Of a DNA stretch of 64,000 bases, positions 33,848-42,717 are shown piece by piece. The position numbers and the translations under genes were made by a program. Where the stretch lies: contig OY829894.1 in assembly GCA_963691905.1 (NCBI GenBank), forward strand, positions 62,001-126,000. Direction: 5' to 3'. The stretch comes from QGON01 sp963691905. Lineage in GTDB: Bacteria; Pseudomonadota; Gammaproteobacteria; Chromatiales; Chromatiaceae. The notes below the pieces were generated by a model. That model was given only the letters and a program-made list of their open reading frames with translations, searched no databases and was not told where the DNA came from. Each line of letters starts with the position of its first letter. The first letter of the stretch is position 1.

Positions 33848-36800
33848 TTACTGAAATTTTTCCGCCCGTTTCATCAGTTTCTCGATATCCTTCTCGGCCA
33901 TGTTCCAGGGGGTACCGGGATGCAGGCAGCCGGCGGTGCACTTCTCTGCTGACTTGACGATGTCCTTGTAAGTACCTCCCTGGGGATCGATGACCACGGC
34001 GAGCTTGTCGTCGTTGTAGGCGAAGATCTTTGGATTGATATCGGTGCACTCGTCGCAGGCGGTGCATTCCGGGGTCTCGATCCAGACAGGTTCGTAATCT
34101 CCGGCAGGCGCGGCGCCTATGCCCCCATCAGGGCTGTGGCCATTTGCTGAAATAGATCCCGCCAGCGCAGTTGCATTGCCTGATGCAGCCATCGACAGCA
34201 GGGTGGAGCTGAGACGGTTGGCCATATCGACCTTGGCCTGCTCCACCAAAGCGTTGACATCGACCTTGTCGAGTTCTCCGGCGATGCCCTTGAGTTGGTG
34301 CCAGAACTGGCGGCGCTCTTCGGCAGATTTGACGATCTCTGCGGAGCAGAGGATGCGCATCAGGTGGTTTTTGCCATCAACACCCCAGATGTAGGGGTAG
34401 TTACCCTCGCGCTCGTCTTTGTCCAAATCTAGGAACTTGTGGAAGGGGATCATCTCCTCGCCCCAGGTCTCCTGCGGCGCTGTGCGAAAGTGTTTGCGGA
34501 AGCGGCCTTCGGTAACGGCGAAGTCAGCGAAGGTCATGGGCACATCCAGCTTCGCCTCCTGGTCGTTCTCATCGATATAATCGAGGCTGTAGGAGGGCCA
34601 ATCCTCATCGATGGCGGGGTTGCCCTCCAGGTCGATGCAATCCTGCAGAGTCTCGCCGGCGTCCGGGTCGAACTTCATCAGCGGATAGGCGCGGGATTCA
34701 ACAGCCAGTTTCGCCTGGCGTGCGGTGGCGTCGTCGGCCACCCCATGCTCAGGCTGGCAGACTGCGTAGATGTTGAACAGTGCCGGACGGCGGCTGTTGA
34801 GGCCGTCGATATAGCCCTCGATCAGATGGGTGGTGTTGCTCACAGAGCCCTGCAGCACATAGCTGGTGCGGTGGGCGATGCCGATCAGCCCCATCTCCTT
34901 GCGCATCTCCTCCTTGCCCTTCATCGCCTTGCCGTAGGGGGCCATGTCGGATATCTGGGAGATGAAGCCCGAGGTGCAGGCCTGACCGCCAGTGTTGGAG
35001 TAGACCTGGGTGTCGAGTACCAGCACCTTGATCGGCATGCCGGATGCCATGGCACGGGAGAGGTTCTGGAAGCCGATGTCATACATCGCGCCGTCACCGC
35101 CCACCGAGACCACCGGTGGACACATCAGCCACTCATCGTCGCTGAAGTCCTTCCAGTTGAACTGCTGGAAGAAGGGGTTATGCTCGACAGGGTTGAACTT
35201 GCCCGCCAATTCCAGCTCGGCGTGGCGGATTGCCCTGAAGCCTTCCGCCATCTTCACCATATGGCCTTCGAATAGGCCCATGGCTACGGACGGGCTGTCC
35301 TGGAACAGATGGCTGGTCCAGGGGAACGGATAGGGGTTGAAGGGGTAGGTGGAGCCCCATACCGAGGTACAACCGGTAGCGTTGACTATGCCCATCTCGG
35401 CGCGGCCGTTGCCGGTCTGGCCCTCACGGTAGCGCCAATGCAGATCGCGCAGCTGGTTAAGTACTCCGGTGACCCACTTCAGCCACTCTTTGTCGACCAG
35501 GGTGTTTTCGTGGTCTGGGTCGATGCTGTCGCTGAGACGTGAAAGGCTCAGATCGCCCTCTTCAGCATCCGCAGCACGGTTGAGCGCGTCGGGATCACTC
35601 AGGTCGACGCCGGAGGCGAGCTTGAGGCGGATATGCTGCTCAAGACGGGCAATCAGGTCATCCAGCTTCGCCAGCTGTGCCTTGACGCGGGGTCGCATCA
35701 GTGCGGTGATGGTGCCGGTGAAGAGGTGGGTGGCGGTCTTCTCGCCGCAGCCAAGGCAGGAGCCATCGCCGCAGTTCATCGAGTTGTAGTTGGCTTTGTC
35801 GAGCAGCAGGGTCTCCAGTGCGCCGATCTTTTCATCGAGGTCGTCGATGCGACTGTAACTTTCGTTGCTGGTGGGCAGGTCGAGCCAGAAGTCCCAGTCG
35901 TTGCGCATCTTATCGATGGCTGCGTTGTCCTGATGTTCGGCGATCAACGCCAGGTCGTCACAGACATCGACGCACTCCATGCAGCCCTTGCAGGTGTAGG
36001 GGTTGATGGTAATGGAGAAGAGACCGCCAGAGTTGGGCGCCTTCTTCTCTTTGAGGTTCCAGTAGGGTTTGGTGGCAGCGAAATCGAAACTGCCCAGCGC
36101 ATCGACAAAGCGGCCGAACTCCGCCTCCAGGTCGCTTCTGTGCGTTCCTGTGTCCTCGGTATCCTCCTCCAGATCACTGGCTGCGATGGTTTCGAGGATC
36201 GCCCGGTCGAGCAGGTTGCGTACCTCCGCGCCTTCGCCTTGTTCGTTGACCAGTTCGCGCAGTCGTTTCTCAACCTTGCGAGTTTCGCGGCGCAGGTACT
36301 GGGTCGGCATGCCACCTGTCTCGATCTTGTTGATGACTGAAGTGAAGATTTCACCGATGGTGTTGACCAGGCCGGGGATCGAGGAGTCGGGGCAGATGGT
36401 ATAGCAGTCCCCACAAGCGGTGCAGTTCTCTGCCACCCACTTCGGATATTCGAAGCGAATCTGGGTCATGTCGCGGAAGATGCCGGTGGAGGCCGGCACC
36501 AACGACAGCGCCTGATAGGGGTCTGCCAGGTTGTCGGAGCCTTTGCCAGTGGCATAGAAACTACCAGTCTGCTCCCAGAAACGATGCACGTCGGAGATGC
36601 CGCCGCTGCTTTCGGGCAGTTGTTTCAGCATAACCGGCAGGCCGATCTCTTTCTTCAGCTGGCTGACGCTTTGGGGACCCACCTGCATATCGGTGATGGA
36701 GTGGATCTCGTCGAAACCACGGCGCACGATGCGCAGGTTGTCCTCCACCACGCGCTTGCCCTTGGCGCCGAACTTGGCCTCCAGCTGGGCTTCGATCGAC

Positions 36801-38782
36801 GTGAACAGCTTGTTCTCGTCGAGGCCGGCCAGTTTCATCAATGGTGAACCGGCGAAGAATGCACCTTGGAAGGCGTTGCCCTGCATGCGCAATTGCAGCT
36901 CAGGATTGGAGGCCTCCTCTCGGGCGATCTTGAAGCCGTCGATATAGAAAATCTTGATCTCGTTATCCACCGCCTGCTGTTGCATCGAACGTGGGAAGCT
37001 GGCCCAAACCGCTTCAGGGCTGTCCAGATTGGACTGGATGATCAGGGTGCCTCCCTTTTTCAGTCCTGCAAGGGGATTGGAATGGCTATACACGTTGGGG
37101 TCGGGGCTCAACACCACGTCGACGAAGTGGTATTCGCAGTTGAGCGGGATCGGAGTGGGGGCCGCCGACAGAAAGTAGGTGGTGGGTTGGCCCTTTTTCT
37201 CCGAACCGTATTTGGGGTTGGCCTTGATCTCGTAACCAAGCAGATCGTAGAGGGTCATCACCAGATTCTTACCGGTGGTGATGGCGCCCCAGCCACCCAC
37301 CGAGTGCATGCGCACGGTGATGGAACCTTCGGGCATCAGGTTGGGGTTCTCAGAACCCTTCACTGTCAGCTCACCGACATTGGGATAGGCATCCAGCATT
37401 TTCTGGATGTGGATTTCCTGCTTCGGGTTGGCCGCATCCCGCACAAAATCGATGCCGAGATAGAAAAATTTCTTTTGCTCACCCTCCGGCAGCATATTCT
37501 CTATAGCGCCGATCAACGATTCCGGTTGCAGATCGCGGGAACCAATGCCGTAGCAGCCGGAGAAAAGGCGCGGCACGTCCTTAAGAGAGTTGTAGGAGGC
37601 GTAATCGGGGTAAGACGCCGTGCCGTCAGCCTGGCCGTTCTCGATACATTTGGAGATGGCGGCGCGCACCTCACGGATCAGCGGTAGATCTTCCGCCAAG
37701 GGCTGATCGGTACGCTCTAGCACTACCACGCCCTTCTTGCCCTTCAGCACCTTGCCCAGCAAGTCGCCGGGGAAGGGACGATAGAGGGTGATGTCCACTA
37801 CGCCGATCTTCAACTTACGGGTTTTTTCCAGATACTCGGCCACGCCGTGGGCCTGCACCACCATGGAACCCATACCAACGATCACATAATCAGCTTCGTC
37901 AACGTTATGGCTACCGATGCGCGCGTAGCGGCGTCCGGTCAGTTGGTAGTACTCCTCCATCGCCTGCTCGGCGAGATCAGCAACATGGTCATAGAAGTAG
38001 GGCCGCTGCGCCGCCGTGGTCTGCATGTGGGCGTCCTGGTTTTGCACCGTACCCGACTGCATCGGGTTGTCCACGTCCCAGACCAGGGGAACACGGCGGC
38101 GGGTCTCACCGTAGAGCATCTTCTGCGCCGGGGTGGGGCTCTCGATCTCATCATCGGGACGGCCGAGGAATTCGGCGATCAGCTCACGCTCCGGTGCCTG
38201 CACCGGTTCGATCAGATGGGTGGTGAGAAAGCCGTCCTGGCCGATGGCGGCCGGGGTCAGCGCCAACTCGGCAGTCTTGCGGCCGATCAGGTTGAGGTCG
38301 GCGGCGCCTTGCGCATTGCTGGCAAACATCTGAATGAAGCCGGTGTCGTCGATGCAGTGGAAGTCATCATGACCGCAGTGCACATTGAGCGACGCCTTGG
38401 TGATGGCGCGGGCGCCGATATTCAATACATAGGGCAGGCGTTTGCCGGCAGCCGCGTAGAGCGACTCGTGCATGAAGGCGACGCCCTGTGCGGAGGAGAA
38501 GTTGGTGGAACGCAGACCGGTCATCGACATACCGGCGGTGACGGCTGCGGCGGCGTGTTCCGATTCCGGCTCGACGAAAATCAGCGTGCGGTCGGAGATA
38601 TTGACGTGGCCCGAGGCCATCTCCTGTGCCCAGATCTCCCCCATCTCAGTGGAAGGGGTAATGGGATAGGCACCCGCCGCATCCGAGGCCTCGCGCTCAC
38701 AGCGGACTACGGCCTCGTTGCCGGCCATCGCCATGCGGATGCCAGGGTACTTGAAGGTCTTGGTCTCTTTTTTGCCGAACAT
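33848..38782 (-). CDS. nifJ: Pyruvate:ferredoxin (flavodoxin) oxidoreductase, extended form
   Basis: Interconverts pyruvate, CoA and oxidised ferredoxin with acetyl-CoA, CO2 and reduced ferredoxin. The single chain is 1644 aa, against about 1200 for usual NifJ. In order: pyrimidine domain (AYPITPSTEMGE), gamma domain (MHSVGGWGAITTGKNL), two [4Fe-4S] motifs (CTACGDCYTICP near 784 and CKGCMECVDVCDD near 929), the CLGCGEKT site near 1000, an insertion of about 110 aa, then NATGCTSVW near 1132 and the thiamine diphosphate site GDGAMYDIGFQNL near 1228. The last 100 residues add a Cys motif CTACDECTDINP with CTAGCLHPGTPW, a built-in ferredoxin-like module. Direction is not set by sequence; with Rnf and ppsA around it, pyruvate synthesis is plausible. 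Confidence 0.94.
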   Translation of the reverse strand: MFGKKETKTFKYPGIRMAMAGNEAVVRCEREASDAAGAYPITPSTEMGEIWAQEMASGHVNISDRTLIFVEPESEHAAAAVTAGMSMTGLRSTNFSSAQGVAFMHESLYAAAGKRLPYVLNIGARAITKASLNVHCGHDDFHCIDDTGFIQMFASNAQGAADLNLIGRKTAELALTPAAIGQDGFLTTHLIEPVQAPERELIAEFLGRPDDEIESPTPAQKMLYGETRRRVPLVWDVDNPMQSGTVQNQDAHMQTTAAQRPYFYDHVADLAEQAMEEYYQLTGRRYARIGSHNVDEADYVIVGMGSMVVQAHGVAEYLEKTRKLKIGVVDITLYRPFPGDLLGKVLKGKKGVVVLERTDQPLAEDLPLIREVRAAISKCIENGQADGTASYPDYASYNSLKDVPRLFSGCYGIGSRDLQPESLIGAIENMLPEGEQKKFFYLGIDFVRDAANPKQEIHIQKMLDAYPNVGELTVKGSENPNLMPEGSITVRMHSVGGWGAITTGKNLVMTLYDLLGYEIKANPKYGSEKKGQPTTYFLSAAPTPIPLNCEYHFVDVVLSPDPNVYSHSNPLAGLKKGGTLIIQSNLDSPEAVWASFPRSMQQQAVDNEIKIFYIDGFKIAREEASNPELQLRMQGNAFQGAFFAGSPLMKLAGLDENKLFTSIEAQLEAKFGAKGKRVVEDNLRIVRRGFDEIHSITDMQVGPQSVSQLKKEIGLPVMLKQLPESSGGISDVHRFWEQTGSFYATGKGSDNLADPYQALSLVPASTGIFRDMTQIRFEYPKWVAENCTACGDCYTICPDSSIPGLVNTIGEIFTSVINKIETGGMPTQYLRRETRKVEKRLRELVNEQGEGAEVRNLLDRAILETIAASDLEEDTEDTGTHRSDLEAEFGRFVDALGSFDFAATKPYWNLKEKKAPNSGGLFSITINPYTCKGCMECVDVCDDLALIAEHQDNAAIDKMRNDWDFWLDLPTSNESYSRIDDLDEKIGALETLLLDKANYNSMNCGDGSCLGCGEKTATHLFTGTITALMRPRVKAQLAKLDDLIARLEQHIRLKLASGVDLSDPDALNRAADAEEGDLSLSRLSDSIDPDHENTLVDKEWLKWVTGVLNQLRDLHWRYREGQTGNGRAEMGIVNATGCTSVWGSTYPFNPYPFPWTSHLFQDSPSVAMGLFEGHMVKMAEGFRAIRHAELELAGKFNPVEHNPFFQQFNWKDFSDDEWLMCPPVVSVGGDGAMYDIGFQNLSRAMASGMPIKVLVLDTQVYSNTGGQACTSGFISQISDMAPYGKAMKGKEEMRKEMGLIGIAHRTSYVLQGSVSNTTHLIEGYIDGLNSRRPALFNIYAVCQPEHGVADDATARQAKLAVESRAYPLMKFDPDAGETLQDCIDLEGNPAIDEDWPSYSLDYIDENDQEAKLDVPMTFADFAVTEGRFRKHFRTAPQETWGEEMIPFHKFLDLDKDEREGNYPYIWGVDGKNHLMRILCSAEIVKSAEERRQFWHQLKGIAGELDKVDVNALVEQAKVDMANRLSSTLLSMAASGNATALAGSISANGHSPDGGIGAAPAGDYEPVWIETPECTACDECTDINPKIFAYNDDKLAVVIDPQGGTYKDIVKSAEKCTAGCLHPGTPWNMAEKDIEKLMKRAEKFQ

Positions 38783-38958
38783 AGTCTCTGTCTCGTTTCA
38801 GTCAGCCTGGGTGTTGGTAACGTGGAGGCCGCAATGCCGCGAAGAACGCGGAGTTATATTATTTTCCTGTTGCTTTTTTGAACAGCTCAGGTGTTAGTGC
38901 CTTGAGTCATTTTCACCAAAAGAAATTTCACGCTTTACGCGTAGTTGCAATCTCAGTG

Positions 38959-39858
38959 TTAGATTGCAGGGTGCTGGGGCAACGCCTCCTTACGCACAAT
39001 ATGCTTGGCCTGGCGGCCCTTGATCACGGCGTCGCCGTCCAGCCAGACTATGGCGCCGGTGGGGCAGCGTTGGGTGGCAACGGGGGAGGCCAAGGCATTC
39101 TTTTCGTAGTTGATCACTGCCAGGTTATCGTTGATGGTGATCAGCGCTTCCGGGCTGTCTTTGGCACAGCGTTCGCAGGCAGTGCAGGCCACGGCGCAAT
39201 CGGCTTCAGCCCCGTCACCGTCACCCAGGTTTTTACACGCCACCCATAATCTGTGGCTGATTGGCTGGATGGAGAAGAGTTCCTTAGGGCAGACATCGAC
39301 ACAGTCTCCACAGGCCGTGCACTTGGCATTTGCGACTACGGGGAGACCATGTTGATCCATGGTGATGGCGTCGAGTTCGCAGACCTCTGCACAATCGCCG
39401 ATCCCAATACATCCCCAGCTGCAACCTTTCGGACCACCGGCCACAAGGGCTGCTGCCCTGCATGAAGAGAGACCTTCGTAGTGCGCCCGCATATGCGCGA
39501 CATGTGTGCCACCCGCACAGGCGAGGCGAGCCACCCGCTGTTCCACATCACCCGCCGCTACGCCAAGGTAATCCGCGATCTCTTCAATGGCGTCTTGCGA
39601 ATTCACCGTACACTGCGCCGGTTCCAGACTGCCTTCGACCAATCCTTCAGCAAAAGGGCGACAACCTGCGGTACCGCAGGCGCCGCAGTTGGTCAGAGGG
39701 AGCATCTCTTCGACTTCATCGATGCGAGGATCTTCGAATACCCACAGCTTGCGGTTCGCAATGGCCAGGGTGAGAGATAAAATAAGCCCCAAACCGCTCA
39801 TAAAAGCGATTGCGATGGAGATATGAATAAGGTTGTCGTAGTTCAAAATCCCAACCAC
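38959..39858 (-). CDS. rnfB: Electron transport complex subunit RnfB, extended form
   Basis: The ferredoxin-interacting iron-sulfur subunit of Rnf. The 299-aa protein has one N-terminal membrane segment, the RnfB [4Fe-4S] domain (LPLTNCGACGTAGCRPFAEG plus a Cys in PAQC), then several more clusters: CSWGCIGIGDCAEVCELDA, CTACGDCVDVCP, and CAVACTACERCAKDSPEA, ending at CPTGAI. E. coli RsxB is about 190 aa, so this is the long multi-cluster type seen in anaerobes. The start is a GTG at 39858. It is separated from rnfCDGEA by the oxidoreductase and tpx genes. Confidence 0.92.
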   Translation of the reverse strand: MVGILNYDNLIHISIAIAFMSGLGLILSLTLAIANRKLWVFEDPRIDEVEEMLPLTNCGACGTAGCRPFAEGLVEGSLEPAQCTVNSQDAIEEIADYLGVAAGDVEQRVARLACAGGTHVAHMRAHYEGLSSCRAAALVAGGPKGCSWGCIGIGDCAEVCELDAITMDQHGLPVVANAKCTACGDCVDVCPKELFSIQPISHRLWVACKNLGDGDGAEADCAVACTACERCAKDSPEALITINDNLAVINYEKNALASPVATQRCPTGAIVWLDGDAVIKGRQAKHIVRKEALPQHPAI

Positions 39859-39943
39859 TTTCAGGTTGTCATCAATGGGTAATAAAAACCGCAGTGTTCC
39901 TGGGAGTTTAAGGGAGTGATATATATTTATCTAGATAATATTA

Positions 39944-39960
39944 TTAATACACAGTATTAA
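39944..39960. promoter_or_regulatory. Palindrome upstream of rnfB, possible operator
   Basis: TTAATAC-ACA-GTATTAA is a perfect 7-bp inverted repeat in an AT-rich stretch about 86 bases before rnfB, the first gene of the oxidoreductase/Rnf cluster. The region contains TATATA-type sequences that could serve as -10 elements. It does not match an FNR site. Confidence 0.35.
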
Positions 39961-40273
39961 AATTAATGAGGGAAATATCTAGCATTGAATTATCAAATAG
40001 TAATGACTGATCTCGAAAAATCGTGGTCTCGTGGGTCTGCCACGCTCGTTCCAAAAAATGTTCATGGCAATGTGGGCATGACAAGACGTGACGGATAAAG
40101 TAGCCCATCGTGAGACTTCTTTTCCTGTTTCCAGACAGCCACCAGACGCAAATAGCCGTCGAGGTATTTAGCCGGGAGCCGTGGTTATTGGCGGTATGAA
40201 ATGAAGAGTGGAAGATACCGGGCGGCCAGATAGGATTTTGCTCTTCTCCGGTACCTTCTTGTTGTTGCTGTAT
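39961..40273. other. Intergenic stretch, one hairpin, no gene seen
   Basis: About 310 bases between the rnfB upstream region and a small minus-strand gene. Near the right end GAAG-A-TACCGG (40211) can pair with CCGGTA-C-CTTC (40258) around a long loop, just downstream of the small gene at 40274-40459. There is no T run, so it is not a textbook terminator. Nothing else is recognisable. Confidence 0.4.
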
Positions 40274-40459
40274 TCAGAAGCACTTATGCATGTCGTTCAA
40301 GTCTTCTCCCGTATTTAACTCCTTCTGCAACAATAGCTTATAGGTCTTTAGTATCAGACGCTCATGGAGTGTCTTCGGCGGACTCACTTCATCGATTACC
40401 GTTTGAAAACGATCTATTTTCTCGTTGTGAGATATTTTGGAATTTTGCTGCACTGACAT
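40274..40459 (-). CDS. Small protein of unknown function
   Basis: A 61-aa open frame (MSVQQNSKIS...) that I do not recognise. GGGAG lies 7 bases before the ATG at 40459, which supports translation; another ATG two codons upstream is closer to GGGAG and less likely. The protein is charged, with a helical stretch HERLILKTYKLLLQKEL, and ends in CF. It stands alone and divergent from the type VI-like module. Confidence 0.5.
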   Translation of the reverse strand: MSVQQNSKISHNEKIDRFQTVIDEVSPPKTLHERLILKTYKLLLQKELNTGEDLNDMHKCF

Positions 40460-40671
40460 AGTCATACTCCCGATCCCCTACTCGTTTATAAGTGTAGGTC
40501 TATTTCGGGAGGAAGGTAATCGGCAGCGCCTGATCTGATCGTAGGAATTTTCCGACATCAGCGGATTGAGAGATTGCGATTGGAATATCGGTGACTTTGA
40601 GTTGGATGGGCTATGGTTATTGTGCGCCTTCACGGAAGAATCACTTGCAGGATCTGATGGTTTGATCGAAA

Positions 40672-41604
40672 ATGATCGTGTCTCAAAGTCACGAAAGTGG
40701 CGTGATGACCAAGGGAGTCAGCCTAGTGGCAAATAACCGCATTCCCGGACCGATTGGCATGGCAGCAGCTCCATCCATGGTGGATAGCGGTACATTGTGC
40801 ATTACGGCCAGCTCGTCCCCCGGTCCACTCTCCCTGCAGTCCTATACAACAAGCCAATCTGTAGCCCTTGCCCTCACGCGGTTGGCAAGTGCAACCCAGC
40901 ACTTCGCCGATGGGCAGATCCGGAACACTCAGATACGTAGAAAATATCTGGCCGAATGCAACCGATGCATTCAGGCACTGCCGCCACTGTTTCAATGGCA
41001 CCAGGTCAGCGACAGGCATGCACAGCGCTTCACCGATAGGTTAAGCCGCGAGATAGTCGGCCTGCAGGCGCTGATTGGTGCCGGAACGGTTCCGGCATTC
41101 TACAAACTGCTGAGCACCATTCGCAGCCATGATGGACCAGACATCCAGGCGCTCCTGCATACTCGCTTCACCCAGTTGAACGACGCTGAAAAAGAGCGCT
41201 TCTGCCTGGGGATGCTCAGTGCTCTTGCACCGAACCTCCTTGATCTGCGGGGGATAGCCGGTCTGTTCGGAATCGAGGCCTGGCTGGGATTTATGACTGC
41301 CTGCCTGGTCTGGATGCGGGAGGCCGACCGCATGGTCGAGGCCCTCACCTGGCAACCGGAGCTTATTCGAGTCAGCACCTATCGGCTCGTGGAACACAAA
41401 AGCACGACCCCCCCGCCCCCTGCGCCGCGTGCACGACCCAGCCCACCGCCACCCAAACCGACGAAAGATGAGAGCCTGGCTCAGGTTGATCAGGATCAGC
41501 AGGCAGAGACGCTGGAGAGTGCCGCAAAGGATGGCACCCCGTTCTGCGAAGAGTGTGAGAAGGCGCGGGCCAGCCAAGCTGCGGGGGCATCGAGTGCCGT
41601 ATGA
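40672..41604 (+). CDS. Unknown protein heading a type VI-like cargo module
   Basis: A 310-aa protein without a recognised family. The N-terminal 70 residues are rich in Ser, Gly, Pro and Ala (RIPGPIGMAAAPSMVDSG); residues 70-240 are helical; then comes a proline-rich linker (TPPPPAPRARPSPPPPKP) and a C-terminal tail with a CEEC pair. Its stop overlaps the start of the DUF4123 gene (ATGA), so translation is coupled. Position suggests a tip adaptor, carrier or second cargo for secretion. Starts at 40672 or 40705 are possible; neither has a good ribosome-binding site. Confidence 0.65.
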   Translation: MIVSQSHESGVMTKGVSLVANNRIPGPIGMAAAPSMVDSGTLCITASSSPGPLSLQSYTTSQSVALALTRLASATQHFADGQIRNTQIRRKYLAECNRCIQALPPLFQWHQVSDRHAQRFTDRLSREIVGLQALIGAGTVPAFYKLLSTIRSHDGPDIQALLHTRFTQLNDAEKERFCLGMLSALAPNLLDLRGIAGLFGIEAWLGFMTACLVWMREADRMVEALTWQPELIRVSTYRLVEHKSTTPPPPAPRARPSPPPPKPTKDESLAQVDQDQQAETLESAAKDGTPFCEECEKARASQAAGASSAV

Positions 41605-42176
41605 GCAAGGACCGCGCCCAACAGATCATTGATTACCTGTGGCCGGAAGGCGACAGCCTGACCGGTCCGCAAGTCTACGTTCTGCTGGATGGGGGTTGCG
41701 ACCGGCGCATTGAACCGATGGTACGACTAAGCCGCCTGGAACACGCCTGTCTCTTCTCAGGACGACTTACAGCACGCATGCAGGCAGCCGCCCCCTATGT
41801 GGTTCACCTGGCACCCGATGCACGTTTTACCCGAGAGTTGCTGGAGACAGGGTGGGGGGAGAGCTGGGGCTTTTTCACCATCGTGCCGGTGGATGTCACG
41901 CTGGAGCAGCACCGCCGCCATTTTCGTGCACTGCTGCGGGTCCAGGACGAGTCGGGCCGTATCTTGATGTTTCGCTTCTACGACCCGAGAGTGCTGCGAG
42001 TCTATCTGCCGACCTGTACGGGTGATGAGGCGAGGCAGTTTTTTGGGCCAGTGCCGCAGATGGTTGCCGAAGCCGAGGATGGCGACAGTTTGGTCACCTA
42101 TACTCCCAAGGCAACGAGTGTCACTGTGCAGAGCCTCTCTTTCAAATCCGCTCCGCCCCCTGAACCTGCAGATTGA
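41601..42176 (+). CDS. DUF4123 protein, probable type VI effector chaperone
   Basis: A 191-aa protein with DUF4123 features: an N-terminal segment QVYVLLDGGCDRRIEPM, ETGWGESWGFFTIVPVDVTLEQHRRHFRALLRVQDESG, and the diagnostic FRFYDPRVLRVYLPTC. DUF4123 proteins (Tap/TEC) bind effectors and load them onto VgrG or PAAR spikes. It lies within the overlapping run 40672-46293 and presumably serves the large protein encoded at 42714. No VgrG or PAAR gene occurs in the window. Confidence 0.85.
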   Translation: MSKDRAQQIIDYLWPEGDSLTGPQVYVLLDGGCDRRIEPMVRLSRLEHACLFSGRLTARMQAAAPYVVHLAPDARFTRELLETGWGESWGFFTIVPVDVTLEQHRRHFRALLRVQDESGRILMFRFYDPRVLRVYLPTCTGDEARQFFGPVPQMVAEAEDGDSLVTYTPKATSVTVQSLSFKSAPPPEPAD

Positions 42177-42195
42177 TGAAAGGATGGCCATCCCC

Positions 42196-42717
42196 ATGCT
42201 GACTATCCGGGCAACACAGAAAGAGATCCTGGCGAGAGCCTCATTTGAGAGATGGCTTGTCGGCCATGCGCGACAGTTTTTCCCGACGGAGTGCGCAACG
42301 TTGGGCACCGGCGGCACACTCGACTTCATCCGTGAGATGGTACAGCAGGCGCGGCACCGCGGTCTCACCGGGGGACCGCAAATCTGTAGCTATGTCGACC
42401 TGGCATTCACCTTCGACCGTGATTTCGAAACACGACCGTGGGCCGCTGAACTCGTCACCGAGGCAGCCGGTGTCTGGAGTGAGTTCACCATGGATGCCCT
42501 CTTCGAGGCGGCCATGGCCGAGCTGGATCCGGAGGCAGGCCTCGGGGTTGAGGACGAGGAAGACTTTCAGGTAGCCGAGGAGGATGAGTCAGACGAGTAT
42601 GAGCACGCAGAGGCGGAACCGGAAGACGAAGACGATGAGGAAGATGTGGGTGAACGCGTGAATCGTGATGAGCCGCCGCTGGGGCCAGGGAGTGGGGATG
42701 GAGGACCGGAAGGATGA
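42196..42717 (+). CDS. Type VI cargo-module accessory protein
   Basis: A 173-aa protein resembling the small proteins commonly found beside DUF4123 chaperones. It begins MLTIRATQKEILARASFERW and has QARHRGLTGGPQICSYVDLAFTFDRDFE and a WAAEL motif in its first 90 residues. The C-terminus is an acidic tail (DEEDFQVAEEDESDEYEHAE), which could mask a basic surface on the lysine-rich toxin. An ATG at 42184 is an alternative start. Its stop overlaps the toxin gene start by 4 bases. Its molecular role is not established. Confidence 0.7.
   Translation: MLTIRATQKEILARASFERWLVGHARQFFPTECATLGTGGTLDFIREMVQQARHRGLTGGPQICSYVDLAFTFDRDFETRPWAAELVTEAAGVWSEFTMDALFEAAMAELDPEAGLGVEDEEDFQVAEEDESDEYEHAEAEPEDEDDEEDVGERVNRDEPPLGPGSGDGGPEG

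Noticed and set aside
34439..38881. Several long plus-strand frames (235-344 aa) opposite the pyruvate oxidoreductase gene
   Set aside because: All are mirror frames of nifJ; none has a recognisable motif or a ribosome-binding site.
38837..38967. Short hairpins (CCGCG/CGCGG and GCAATCT/AGATTGC) between nifJ and rnfB
   Set aside because: Stems of 5 and 7 bp without a T run; too weak to call terminators or riboswitches.
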